A stretch of 64,000 nt of DNA from positions 496,001-560,000 of the forward strand of contig CM066294.1 of NCBI GenBank assembly GCA_033816765.1, given 5' to 3'. Positions 20,493-29,835 of this stretch are shown here, one piece after another. Below the pieces are notes generated by a model. That model was not told the DNA's origin. It was given only the letters and a program-made list of their open reading frames with translations, and searched no databases. This DNA comes from Nothopassalora personata. Taxonomy: Eukaryota; Ascomycota; Dothideomycetes; Mycosphaerellales; Mycosphaerellaceae. A program made the translations under genes and the position numbers. Numbering within the stretch: the first letter of the stretch is position 1; the number at the start of each line of letters is the position of its first letter.

Positions 20493-20925
20493 TCTGTGGG
20501 ACGGCGTTCATGGGCGTGAGGTCTGCCTTGTGCTGATTTGTGGGGTTCTGGGTTTACTGGTAGGGAGTGGAAGGGGAGATTTGAGAGTTTGAGCGAGTGA
20601 GGTTTGTTGGGTTCTTTGGTTTGGTGGTGGTGTTTATGGGATGGGTGGCCGAGGCCTTTGGGTACTGTGGTATTGATGGCGCTTTTGAAGAGTCGAAGTG
20701 ATGCTATCGGTGTATCGATTAGAGTACAGAATATCGACAGCTCGGTACTTCTTGAAGGGAAGTATTAAGCTGCAAATGACAGAATTCAGTCTCACATGCC
20801 CACTCGGGCCTTTGTCCTACCCAATGGTTATATGTGTAGAGCCTTTCCAGTCACCCTTGACTGCTCCGCTTCGTATTTTCTATATGTATGGCCACCGCGA
20901 AGAGCCTATACTTTGTGCAGGCTCC
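20493..20925. other. convergent intergenic region, no gene seen
   Basis: About 430 bases, G/T-rich at its start, between a plus-strand small ORF and the end of a minus-strand gene. Only short unsupported ORFs. Confidence 0.4.
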
Positions 20926-22878
20926 TCAAAGCTCATCATACTCAGCCGCGTCCAAGAACGTCCAGAAGTCATCAGCATTACTCGCAGCCCACGAGAACGC
21001 GAAAGAATCAAGACTGTGACGATGACTCCCACCTCGAATGCTAGCATCGTCTGTCCGCCACAATGACCGCGGCCTGGCATGCAAGGCCGAAGAACTGTTA
21101 TTGCGCTGCAGCTGGTTGTGTCGGAGATCCTGCTTCGCAGTACTACCTGCATTCCGGTCGCTGCGCTCCTCCCACGGCACCGAGAGGGGCGACACGCGGG
21201 TTGCTTCGCTATCAAAATTCGCGAAGAGCTCAGAGTCGCGCAAGACGCTCACATCGTCGCGTTCAAGTGTGGATGAAGCCGAAGATGGCCTTGGCGGTGA
21301 TTTTGCTGGTGGCCGGTGACCGCCATCTCCCTGACCCATACCTATGGGTCGGCCGACGCGTCGACTTGCCAAGTAGCCTTGCAGAAACGGGTCGCTCCAA
21401 TCAGGTCGGTAGTCATCAAGATGATTTGGTGCGCTCGTGCTGTAGGAAGTGCCAGTCAAGATAGCAAGCGTCTCTGGGTCGCAGAATTTGTCCTTACTCT
21501 GCGTGTTGAAAGTCTCGCCGAGTGTATCTCCGGACCCGAGTTGTCTTCGCACAGTGGAACGCTGGCGTAGAGGGCGCAGTCCAGTAGCCACGTTCATACC
21601 CCCCGCATCTGTCACATCTTTCGTGTCGTGAGTGTGGACCATGAGCTCTGGCTTCGCGATAAGCTGGTAGCCGTCTGTGCTGCTGCTGGGACTCTCTGGT
21701 ATCGGCGGAATCAGGACCCCTCCACGTGGTGGTAATTGTCCGGCAATTGCGAGTCTTGTGCGGCGTGCGGATGTTGGTATTGGTCCCAGGTCATCACGCT
21801 CTGGCTCGGGACTTACGATTCCAGCGCGTAATGCTATGGAGCTCACTGATTGTCTCAGACCGCGAGCTGGTAAGTTTCTCGCACTGCCAACTTTCTTCCG
21901 GGCCAGTGATGGGATCGACTCTGTGGGAACCTCCATCGCATCTTCTGACATAGCATGCACAGTGCTAGATCGCAGGCTCATGTTACTAAACGCTTGCCGA
22001 AGACCAAGGCTACGAGCAGGAGAGTCGTCGTGCATAGCGATGGGTTTCCTATGATGAGGTATCGGTGCATCTTCCACTTCCCCGTGATCTTTAGACACCA
22101 TTACGAAATCAGGCTCCTTGCGCTGAAAGGCTGATCGTAGACTCATGTTGCTGAATGTACTTCTCAAACCACGGGCATCACGTGGTTGCGCATCCGTCGG
22201 GCTTTGCTGTCTCTTGAAAGCTGTACGTAGACTAAACTTGCTTGCAGAACTTTTGAGTCTACTCCTTTGATCCGGTCCAGCATCATTTCGGGGGTCCTCT
22301 CTGAATGCATTCCGGAGACTCCTGTTGCTTATCGAGCTCTTTAGTCTGTTGCGCAAGCCATGGACTGAGCCCTTGAGCTTTGGGACCCGGCGAAGACCCG
22401 ATGAGAGACCTTGCTCCGGTACATGCGCATGAAATCTCAAATTCTCCATTCCCACGTCTTCTTCCGTGGGAGGCTCTGGGAATCTGCCGTCTTGATAGTA
22501 AGGGCAGAATCTCGGCTCGATACTGCTTGACACCGGAGCGTCGCTGTGACCTCTGCCTGTAGGCCTTCCCTGTTTCTGCCGGTTCCGATTCTCGAACTTC
22601 ACCGCGTGGCATCTCAGGAGGTCACAGAAGTAATTGTGTTCGCTGTCCGTCGATTTCGTTCTTGTGGGATGCTCTTCTGCCTCCTGTTGAATGTCTTCAT
22701 CTTCCGCCGTTGTATCGATACGGTGTCTGGAGACACATTCATAGCAACTCGCGTTGTACCATAAGTCACTAGTATCAAGCGCACCATCCGGCTGCTTCTC
22801 ATTCATGACCCATCTATCGGGGGCGCCGGATGGCTGCATCGGTCTAGCGAACCTCGATGATGGTTCAATGGTAGGCAA
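20926..22878 (-). CDS. hypothetical protein with five copies of a basic SLR repeat (650 aa)
   Basis: A single-exon ORF. The N-terminal region has scattered Cys/His (CYECVSRH near 45-52; CDLLRCH near 85-91) that could bind metal. From about residue 178 to 352 a short motif recurs five times: RLKSSISNRSLRNAF, RLKSSASKFSLRTAF, GLRSTFSNMSLRSAF, GLRQAFSNMSLRSS and GLRQSVSSIALRAG, spaced 30 to 55 residues apart in Ser/Pro-rich linkers. The motifs are basic and amphipathic with phosphorylatable Ser, so membrane or protein docking is conceivable but unproven. The rest is disordered, ending in an aromatic/acidic DDFWTFLDAAEYDEL tail. I do not recognise the family. It could be a lineage-specific signalling or cytoskeletal protein. 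Confidence 0.75.
   Translation of the reverse strand: MPTIEPSSRFARPMQPSGAPDRWVMNEKQPDGALDTSDLWYNASCYECVSRHRIDTTAEDEDIQQEAEEHPTRTKSTDSEHNYFCDLLRCHAVKFENRNRQKQGRPTGRGHSDAPVSSSIEPRFCPYYQDGRFPEPPTEEDVGMENLRFHAHVPEQGLSSGLRRVPKLKGSVHGLRNRLKSSISNRSLRNAFREDPRNDAGPDQRSRLKSSASKFSLRTAFKRQQSPTDAQPRDARGLRSTFSNMSLRSAFQRKEPDFVMVSKDHGEVEDAPIPHHRKPIAMHDDSPARSLGLRQAFSNMSLRSSTVHAMSEDAMEVPTESIPSLARKKVGSARNLPARGLRQSVSSIALRAGIVSPEPERDDLGPIPTSARRTRLAIAGQLPPRGGVLIPPIPESPSSSTDGYQLIAKPELMVHTHDTKDVTDAGGMNVATGLRPLRQRSTVRRQLGSGDTLGETFNTQSKDKFCDPETLAILTGTSYSTSAPNHLDDYRPDWSDPFLQGYLASRRVGRPIGMGQGDGGHRPPAKSPPRPSSASSTLERDDVSVLRDSELFANFDSEATRVSPLSVPWEERSDRNAGSTAKQDLRHNQLQRNNSSSALHARPRSLWRTDDASIRGGSHRHSLDSFAFSWAASNADDFWTFLDAAEYDEL
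21822..22347 (-). repeat. array of five degenerate SLR motif repeats inside the 650-aa ORF
   Basis: Five copies of a 13-15 residue unit with consensus (G/R)L(R/K)(S/Q)xxSNxSLR(S/T)AF. The first three are about 30 codons apart, the last two 55 and 48. The peptide is conserved more than the intervening linker. Confidence 0.7.
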
Positions 22879-23838
22879 TAGAGCTCAATCGTAGCTGGAG
22901 CATCTGCCAAGAGGGGTAGTCAACTAAGGAAATGCGAGATCTCACCCAACGTATCCCGCGCGATACCGGAGGTGCATTCGTAGACTGCCTCCATCATTGG
23001 TGTCCAGTACACCAGTACAGAGGAAGCTTTCGGTGTGCGGCCCGAAGTCACGCTGACAGAACGGAGCCTGATGGGCTAGACGGTTCCGAAGACATACACT
23101 CCGGCCCGATGCTGATGGCTCGTCGTGTTCGACCACGTTAAGACCAGCTGGCTGGTGATATCGTCCTCAAGGCTTGGCGAAGCGAAGATCGAAAATTTGT
23201 CAAGGCAGAAGGGCGTCCCTTGGGTTTCGAGCGGTACTTACCAGATAGCTCGACGCAGCCAGGCCTCACAGTGCATTGTGCGTCTTCGTTAAGGCCGTGG
23301 TCTACGCTGCTGTTTGTGAACGCAACCAGGCTGTGTATATGCGTTCGCTCCAGGAGCTAGGGTAGAGGAGGCTTGTTGACCATTCGATTTGCTGCGAGGC
23401 TCGCGATCGTTCAAAAGGGGTGCTAAGGATGCTCTAGACAGCGAATCGTTGAGCCGCATAATTACCAGTTCCTGTTGACCCAGTCATTTCTCTCGTCCTC
23501 AGCCAGCGTGAGGGGAATATGGTCATTCCACAGCTGTCGAGGACATCGTCCTCACGCTGCACTATATCGCAGCGCAATTTCTTCGCATCTTTTCCTCCCT
23601 CAACACAACACAACCTTTTTGCATCGAGCCCAACTGCTATCAGCAAGAACGTTTCATGCAATTCAACCAACTTCAAGCCATACAAACCACTTGATCAGGC
23701 CTTACAACATCAGTTGTCAGCGACATCTCAAAAAGCCCAGAGTGCCGCCCAAACCGCGCGTACTCTTCGGCAACAAAAATCCCCAAAAGAAAACCAATAC
23801 CAAATCACAAGAAAGAATCTCGAAAGAGGATCGAAAGC
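22879..23838. other. divergent intergenic region, no gene seen
   Basis: About 960 bases between divergent genes. The last 400 bases are C/A-rich and hold overlapping short ORFs in three frames, as expected of a long leader. Confidence 0.4.
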
Positions 23839-24576
23839 ATGTCGGCCTCGCACCATCAGCAGTCAACTGCCATGCCTCAGAAGCGCTCGATCTTCCAAGA
23901 ACACTTACAAGAAGAGACTCTCCTCTCTACTCACCAAGCTGACCCGACACCAGCACAGCCATCAGCCGCAAGCATCAGCTCGCAGGGTGAGAGCGACTCA
24001 AGCAGAGGCTGTGGCCTAAGGTTCGCCTCAAGGTTCATGGCCAAGCAACGCAAGCCATTGGACGAGTGCACGCACTCAAAAGTCCAAAAGCAGCAAGAGA
24101 CGCCCCACGAAAGGTCCTTCAAGGTCTTGAGTGGACGAAAGCTGAAGAGCCAATACTCCGAGATGGAGGGTGGAAGTCCCAGCACAACGGTCACGGGACC
24201 TGCGAGCCAGCAGCCGCACTACCCGGAAGCTATTCCATCAGTAAAGCTTCCCAGCCCACTTCAGATGCAGCATCCAGAAGGCGCCGACTCCGGAGTGCAG
24301 CTGCCTCAGGCGGTACCAGCCTTGCCAAGCTTCAGTGACGAGGAGCCAAGCCTGCCTGGCAGGGGCGGCTACAATCGGAAGCGAGTCAATCCTCGCGACA
24401 GCTTCTGCAGCTACAGCGGCGAAGTCCCCGTCCAGCAGGGCTCCCAGCGTACTGTCATCGTCCAGCGCACCACAAGCATCCACTCCCAGACAGTGGTGAT
24501 GTGTACAGCCGAGGAGGACGATGCATCGGAAGGCATCGACAGTGCTCTGGGCAGCGTTGACGACTCCAAAATGTAG
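23839..24576 (+). CDS. hypothetical protein, N-terminal part of a possibly split gene (245 aa)
   Basis: The ORF begins at an ATG with a strong context (AGCATGTCG). The product is Ser/Gln/Pro-rich and mostly disordered, with a basic segment (FMAKQRKPLDE; RSFKVLSGRKLKSQ) and an acidic C-terminus ending at TAG 24574-24576. The same frame stays open after this TAG apart from one TGA (24697-24699) and runs into the next ORF. The two ORFs may therefore be one gene interrupted by two stops, or joined by an intron I could not place. No family is recognised. Confidence 0.5.
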   Translation: MSASHHQQSTAMPQKRSIFQEHLQEETLLSTHQADPTPAQPSAASISSQGESDSSRGCGLRFASRFMAKQRKPLDECTHSKVQKQQETPHERSFKVLSGRKLKSQYSEMEGGSPSTTVTGPASQQPHYPEAIPSVKLPSPLQMQHPEGADSGVQLPQAVPALPSFSDEEPSLPGRGGYNRKRVNPRDSFCSYSGEVPVQQGSQRTVIVQRTTSIHSQTVVMCTAEEDDASEGIDSALGSVDDSKM

Positions 24577-24717
24577 CTCGACGACTGCACAGAGGGGACA
24601 CCTGCACCAGAGGCCGGGTGGCCAGCGTCCTTCGATGGAGTGGGAGGGCCTCATGCAGAGGACCTCACTGCCTTCCAGCAGCCGTGCGAAGCAGCATGAA
24701 GCGACTTCACCAGCTTC

Positions 24718-25137
24718 ATGACGCAGCGCACGGCCTCCAATGGTATTGAAAGCACCACAGCTTTCAACCTGCCATCCAGATCGCCATCGAACGACTTCAG
24801 CCGTTGGGCGCAGCGCGTCGATCAGGGTCCATCTTCCGTAGTGATGGATGATCGTCATGGAATGATGGTGCCGTACAGCTCTTTCGAAGCGAGCCCAGAG
24901 GTCTACTCTGAGGTGAGTGACGACGCAGATGTGGGCTACCTCGACCTCAACGAGGCGGGACCGGCAGCACCACTACAGCAGCCGGTGTACAGGGCTGATC
25001 GAGATGAGCAAGTACTACCACGTACTTGTAAAGGGTTCATCGACGATGACCCATATTTCCATTATGAGGGTATGCCATTGATGCTGCCACGGAAGAGACC
25101 AATCAAGAGTTTGGAGGAGGTATGGTGGATGGAGTGA
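24718..25137 (+). CDS. hypothetical protein, C-terminal part of a possibly split gene (139 aa)
   Basis: This ORF is in the same frame as the preceding one. It carries an acidic, aromatic region with SDDADVGYLDLNEAG and a C-terminal GFIDDDPYFHYEGMP then a basic PRKRPIK and a final EVWWME. The patterned end suggests a real protein terminus. Whether its Met at 24718 is used or it is the tail of the upstream ORF is undecided. Confidence 0.45.
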   Translation: MTQRTASNGIESTTAFNLPSRSPSNDFSRWAQRVDQGPSSVVMDDRHGMMVPYSSFEASPEVYSEVSDDADVGYLDLNEAGPAAPLQQPVYRADRDEQVLPRTCKGFIDDDPYFHYEGMPLMLPRKRPIKSLEEVWWME

Positions 25138-25517
25138 AGGAAAAGACTGTGGTATCGAGGGGTGGACGGCATTGCGAGGGATGATGATTTTGTTTGAGTA
25201 ACCGGATCAGCGATGGAGTTTTGCGAATCAGACTGTGACCATAGATCGGAGGGCCCATCGACAATTGAGTCGCGTGGAGGGGCCCACGGAGAGCGCGAGG
25301 TCGGGGCGCTTCTCATTGAATGCAACGTGAACAATATTCACCTTAGACTAAAAACACTTCCATATGTCGTTATTCACCCTCTCGTCACGTTGGAGAAACA
25401 GGACGTGTCGTCCATCGGACCTGCCTCCGCTCCCTCGGCAATGCACGTCATTATGAATGAACTGCGAGCGAAAACTCCCAGGGCTCTTCCTGCCACATGT
25501 AATCTCGTCTTGAGTGA
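25138..25517. other. intergenic, promoter of the ETR1-like gene
   Basis: 380 bases with only short ORFs; presumed 3' end of the previous gene and promoter of the next. Confidence 0.4.
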
Positions 25518-26717
25518 ATGACAACGATCACCATGGCACCGTCGAGAGCTTTCACATCGAACTCGAGAGCAGTGCTAAGCTCCCTCCGCCCCACCACCAC
25601 TTTCACACCCCAAAGCCGGCACATCTCAGCTTTCGGCTACGAACAAGCCAAAGCCCTCGTCCTCAGCGGCTTTGGCGAGCCCAAAGACGTCCTTCGTCTC
25701 CATGCACACAGCATTTCACCGCCGTCTGGTGATCTCCTCACCTTGAAGTTTCTCGCCTCGCCCATCAATCCCGCCGACATCAATCAAATCCAGGGCGTCT
25801 ACCCCACCAAGCCAACATGGACTACATCGTTATCGACACCTGAACCGATAGCAGTAGGAGGCAACGAAGGTGTAGCTGAGGTGATAAGTAAGGGCGGCAA
25901 CGTAAAAGGCATCGAAAAAGGCGACTGGGTCATTTTGAAGAAGCAGGGGTTCGGCACGTGGAGGACACATGCACAAACCACGGCGGATCAGTTGTTCCCT
26001 ATCAAGAATCGTGAGGGACTGCAGCCGGAGCAGGTTGGGACTGTTAGTGTGAATCCTTGCACGGCGTATCGGATGCTCAAGGACTTTGTCCCACTGAAGG
26101 AGGGGGAGTGGTTTATGCAGAATGGCGCCAATTCGGGTGTGGGCAGGGCTGCGATTCAGCTGGGAAAGCTGTGGGGCTACAAGAGCATTAATATCGTGAG
26201 AAAGAGGGAAAGTGGGCATGAGGAGCTCGTCGATGATCTCAAGAGCTTGGGTGCGGATGTGGTGGTTACGGAAGAGGAGTTGAAGAGCAAGGACTTTCGG
26301 GAAAAGGTGAAGCATTTCACAAACGGAGGGAGGGAGCCGATAAGACTGGGACTGAATTGTGTTGGCGGAGCTCTTGTCAACGATATGGCGAAGCACTTGT
26401 CCGCCAATAGCCCTATGGTGACGTACGGAGCTATGTCGAAGCAGCCGGTGAATTTGCCGATGGGTCTGCTCATCTTCAAGAACATCAGCTTCAACGGATT
26501 TTGGGTTAGCAGGTGGAGCGAGAAGCACCCTGATCAGAAGGAAGCCTGTATGAACGAGATTCTGGAGTTGACGAGGCAAGGCAAGTTTCAGGACATTCCA
26601 ATGCAGAAGATTACTTGGAACCATCATACGAAGCAGGCAGAGCTGGTAGATGCTGTGCAGGGCACTTTGGAGGGATATCGTAAAGGGAAGGGGATTTTCG
26701 TGTTTGGGGATACGTGA
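25518..26717 (+). CDS. ETR1: mitochondrial trans-2-enoyl-CoA/ACP reductase (Etr1/MECR)
   Basis: A single exon of 399 residues. The first about 35 residues are rich in Ser/Arg/Thr without acids, a typical mitochondrial presequence; a second Met at 25533 (ACCATGG) is a stronger start and would still leave it. The medium-chain dehydrogenase fold follows: SPINPADINQIQGVYP includes the Tyr known to be catalytic in this family, GDWVILKKQGFGTWRTHA closes the N-domain, and the NADPH-binding fold has NGANSGVGRAAIQLGK. Members have no zinc site. The enzyme does the last reduction in mitochondrial type II fatty-acid synthesis, which supplies the lipoic-acid precursor. Length and motifs match the family. 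Confidence 0.93.
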   Translation: MTTITMAPSRAFTSNSRAVLSSLRPTTTFTPQSRHISAFGYEQAKALVLSGFGEPKDVLRLHAHSISPPSGDLLTLKFLASPINPADINQIQGVYPTKPTWTTSLSTPEPIAVGGNEGVAEVISKGGNVKGIEKGDWVILKKQGFGTWRTHAQTTADQLFPIKNREGLQPEQVGTVSVNPCTAYRMLKDFVPLKEGEWFMQNGANSGVGRAAIQLGKLWGYKSINIVRKRESGHEELVDDLKSLGADVVVTEEELKSKDFREKVKHFTNGGREPIRLGLNCVGGALVNDMAKHLSANSPMVTYGAMSKQPVNLPMGLLIFKNISFNGFWVSRWSEKHPDQKEACMNEILELTRQGKFQDIPMQKITWNHHTKQAELVDAVQGTLEGYRKGKGIFVFGDT

Positions 26718-27127
26718 AGTTTCACAGACTGGTGTGCACCGCGGTCGGAAGCCGCTTTATGATACATGCGGACCGAGCGGCGAGGGCAATTCCACCTCGA
26801 TACCAAGATGGAGAAACTCATTCGAGATTCTGGCTATCCCAATCCTTCTTCATATTTCTAGCTCTTCTCTCAGCAAACTGTCCGTCCTGAGCACGCATGG
26901 TGTGCTACCCTGTACCCCCCAAATGAACGCCGTCGGAAAACATAATAAACTTCTTCTGCTGTGGGCAGCATCTTGTCACCTCGTGTCCGAGTCTTGCTTG
27001 TCACGCGTTGGTGGTTGGAAAGCTCATGATCAAACGCGCGAGCCACAAGCTTACAGGGATCACGGCTACTAGCGAGGCTGGGAGATGGACTTGTGGCGAA
27101 CATCATCATCTGTAGCCCACCTCCGTC
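26718..27127. other. intergenic, no gene seen
   Basis: About 410 bases between two plus-strand genes, with only unsupported short ORFs. Confidence 0.4.
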
Positions 27128-28116
27128 ATGGACGCGTCAAATCTACAGTCGAAGTCGGGGGGCACTTCCTCGCCGAATAAGCGAGCAGGAAAAAGAAAGG
27201 GAAAATACTCGCCGAAGAAAGCAGACCCAGAGCAAACTCCGACCTCCAGGGACACTTCCGCCAAGACCGCCACTCAACATGAGCAACCAGCAGCGAACAG
27301 GATCGCCGGCTCCAGTCCGAAGAAGAAGAGTCCGCAGAAGCACGTCGGTCCTGTGAAGCCGCCATCGGGGATCAACGCGCCAGTCAACCACCGACCTTCC
27401 CTCAGTCGCGCCTACACTAGCCCCATGAAGCCGAGGAGCGCCGGTCAACACGCGGTCTTGTGCAAGTACTGGCCGACAGGCGAGTGTTTCCGCGGCGATG
27501 CCTGTCACTTCGTCCACGAGCAGAATAGTAGCGGAGGCAACGCCACGCTCGAGGGCCAGGCAAGTTTCTCTGCAACTGATCAAGCCATGAAGCCACGGGC
27601 GACGTCTGTCTCTCGTGATGGACGTATTTGCTACTCGTGCGGAACTTCCGGCCATTTCCGTGACTCCTGCCCGGGCGTTCCCTTCACTACCAGCGAAGCC
27701 GCCAGAGTCCAGCTCAATGGTGAGGTTAGCAGGATCCTCGCGGTGGATGCGCAGATCACCCCCGCCGATCAAGAGGCATTGTAAGTGTCTTATCTCGAAT
27801 ACATTTCAAGGACCCGGCTGACAAACCTAGCTTCACCTCCCTCGAACACACCAACAGCCAAGCCTACACAGACCACCAGATCCACGGCAAGCTCTCCGAG
27901 ACGACCATCAGTCGGCTCATGCAACAAGCTTTTGCAGTCCGACAGGCGTCTCAAGAGGCTATGAAGCTCGCATACCAGAGCGGTCAATCGAATGACTATG
28001 AGAAGGCGAAGTCGCTCGATGAGCTTGCGAAAGAGATCTTGCACACACCTGGCTTGTCGCTGGATCAGAAGACGAAGGATTACATCCTGGAAGTGGCGAC
28101 TAGACCTTCCAAATGA
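27128..28116 (+). CDS. CCCH zinc-finger and CCHC zinc-knuckle protein
   Basis: Two exons, 27128-27780 and 27831-28116, with a 50-nt intron (GTAAGT...GGCTGAC...CTAG); the join gives 312 residues. The first 110 residues are basic and Ser/Pro-rich with KKKSP-type motifs. A CCCH finger (CKYWPTGECFRGDACHFVH) sits near residue 115, and a CCHC knuckle (CYSCGTSGHFRDSC) near 180. The second exon adds a helical C-terminus (SRLMQQAFAVRQASQEAMKLAYQSG). Both zinc modules are usually RNA-binding, so a role in RNA processing is likely; the exact homologue is not recognised. Confidence 0.8.
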
Positions 28117-29054
28117 TGACCTCGTGTCATGGGTACCGGACAGAAAATGGCGCACAGGGGGACTAGGCCATCCAGTCTGTATGGACTCGAGACGAGATGT
28201 CAGATTGCTTAGCAGCAGAAACATGCACAAAATGCCCCCGAAAAGGATATAGACCGTTATTGACAAAGTCTTGGCCCTGGCGCACTGAGACTGCTTCCCG
28301 ACCTTGTAGTCCGTCGCGGCTGTTGAAGCCCTCGCCCGTATCCTACATTGATCTTCAAGCGACGATTAATCGGAATGGTTCTACATTCTTCCAAGAAATC
28401 TTTCAAGAATGAGACGCCAAACTGATTCAGAAGTTCCTTCTCACAAGTCCATGTAGTTAGCGTAACAATAGGGCGTCAGCCTCCTTCTCGAGACTTCTTC
28501 GATTTTGTCGATCTTTACCATACTTCTTCCACATACTCACTTTACCACTTCAGAAGCAGGTCGAACATGTTCTTAAGGGCTGGTGACAGGGTTGGTGGGT
28601 TGCTATGGAAGTTCTCAGATATGCTCACCTATAGCCCGAGGCGCCTCCCTCGCCTGTATTACCTTCGTCCTACTTCGTCCCAGCTATGCAACCCCGTACC
28701 AGTATGTTCATGCAAAGATGTTGATTTAATGATACGACGAGAGGCGACGAATTTTGTCGCCACTCCTTGTCTTACAGGTATATATCGAAGTGGAGACGCG
28801 TCGCAGACACGAAAGTGACACGTTACGAACGAATCGTATCGAGGTCATCTTCAGGTTTCTTTCCTCAGCTGCTCTCACAACATCAACAATGTGACAACGA
28901 CAACAATACACGGAGAGACCGAACACAACGAGGGATCGATGACTTTAGGACGGACTGACCATTATTCCGATGCTCGAGTCATATTCTAGATACATCGACC
29001 GGCGATCTTCGGCCTCCGCGAATTCGCCAGCATCTTTGGAGTCGGGTACCCGAA
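28117..29054. other. intergenic, no gene seen
   Basis: About 940 bases with no ORF of convincing composition. Together with the relic that follows it forms a gene-poor stretch of about 3.3 kb. Confidence 0.4.
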
Positions 29055-29835
29055 TCATGATATGTCCTCCTTCGTCTTCCCATCAACGGCGAGCTCGAAG
29101 GTGATGCGGCCAAACACAGGCGCAAATTTGAAAGCATGCCCAGCGCCAAGCGCGACACATGCTTTGGGACGCGCGCAATCACGGACTGACGCTCGGGTGT
29201 CATCGAATAGATACAGGTCACGGTGCGAAGTGCCATCCTTCCTGGATCTGGAAGCAGGTCTTGTAAGGTCTCTGCAAGCTCGGCCTCTTTGCCAGCATCT
29301 GGGATGAAGACCGTGTATCCCGGCTTTGTTCGCTGGCTCTCCGTTGCACGGGAACTGTAGTACCACTGGTTGCCGGTTAAGATCCATACAGGGAACTTCT
29401 CGGGATCACTTTCTCCGGCTCGGTCGACTTGAGATATGTAATTTGCTCTTGGGTTATCTGCACTGGAATTGCCGCTCCAAGTAGCCCCAAGAGGTCATTC
29501 GCCCAGGCATCGCTCGTAACAACGGTCCTGGAAGCAGTGTATCGATCCCGCAAAGTTTGGATGCTGACCGTGCTCGAGGGCTGTGGAACTGGACACTCAA
29601 CTTTGGGGTGCCCAACCAGCGGCCAACGACTGGAACGCCGCCACTGACTTGGAAGTGTGGACTATACCCGAGTCCTCGGTGTATATCACTTGCTGGTGAC
29701 CTTTGATGTCGAAGGAGGGCCATCGCTCATTCGCCACCTTCGCATAGAGAAGCTCTTGAGGCAGCTCGTTCGCATCCAGGCCATCCGCCCATAATTTTCC
29801 ATTAGGCAGGCCATCCTTGTCGAAGATGACGACCC
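29055..29835 (-). pseudogene. DAO-family FAD-dependent oxidoreductase relic
   Basis: Reading the minus strand in shifting frames recovers the C-terminal two thirds of a DAO-type oxidase. From 29835: LPQELLYAKVANERWPSFDI and YTEDSGIVHTSK; then, after a stop and frame shift, LRDRYTASRTVVTSDAWAN and IPVQITQEQITYL; then another shift to DPEKFPVW, the segment PGYTVFIPDAGKEAE and TVTCIYSMTPERQ; then another to VALGAGHAFKFAPVFGRI, the conserved FAD-contacting end of sarcosine-oxidase-like enzymes. The stop is at 29055. The N-terminal Rossmann motif (GAGxxG) is not found upstream, so the gene is truncated as well as frameshifted. Several indels in a few hundred bases exclude an intron explanation for all of them. 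Confidence 0.75.

Noticed and set aside
25830..26627. A 265-codon minus-strand ORF
   Set aside because: Antisense to the ETR1 coding sequence, His/Leu/Arg-rich shadow.
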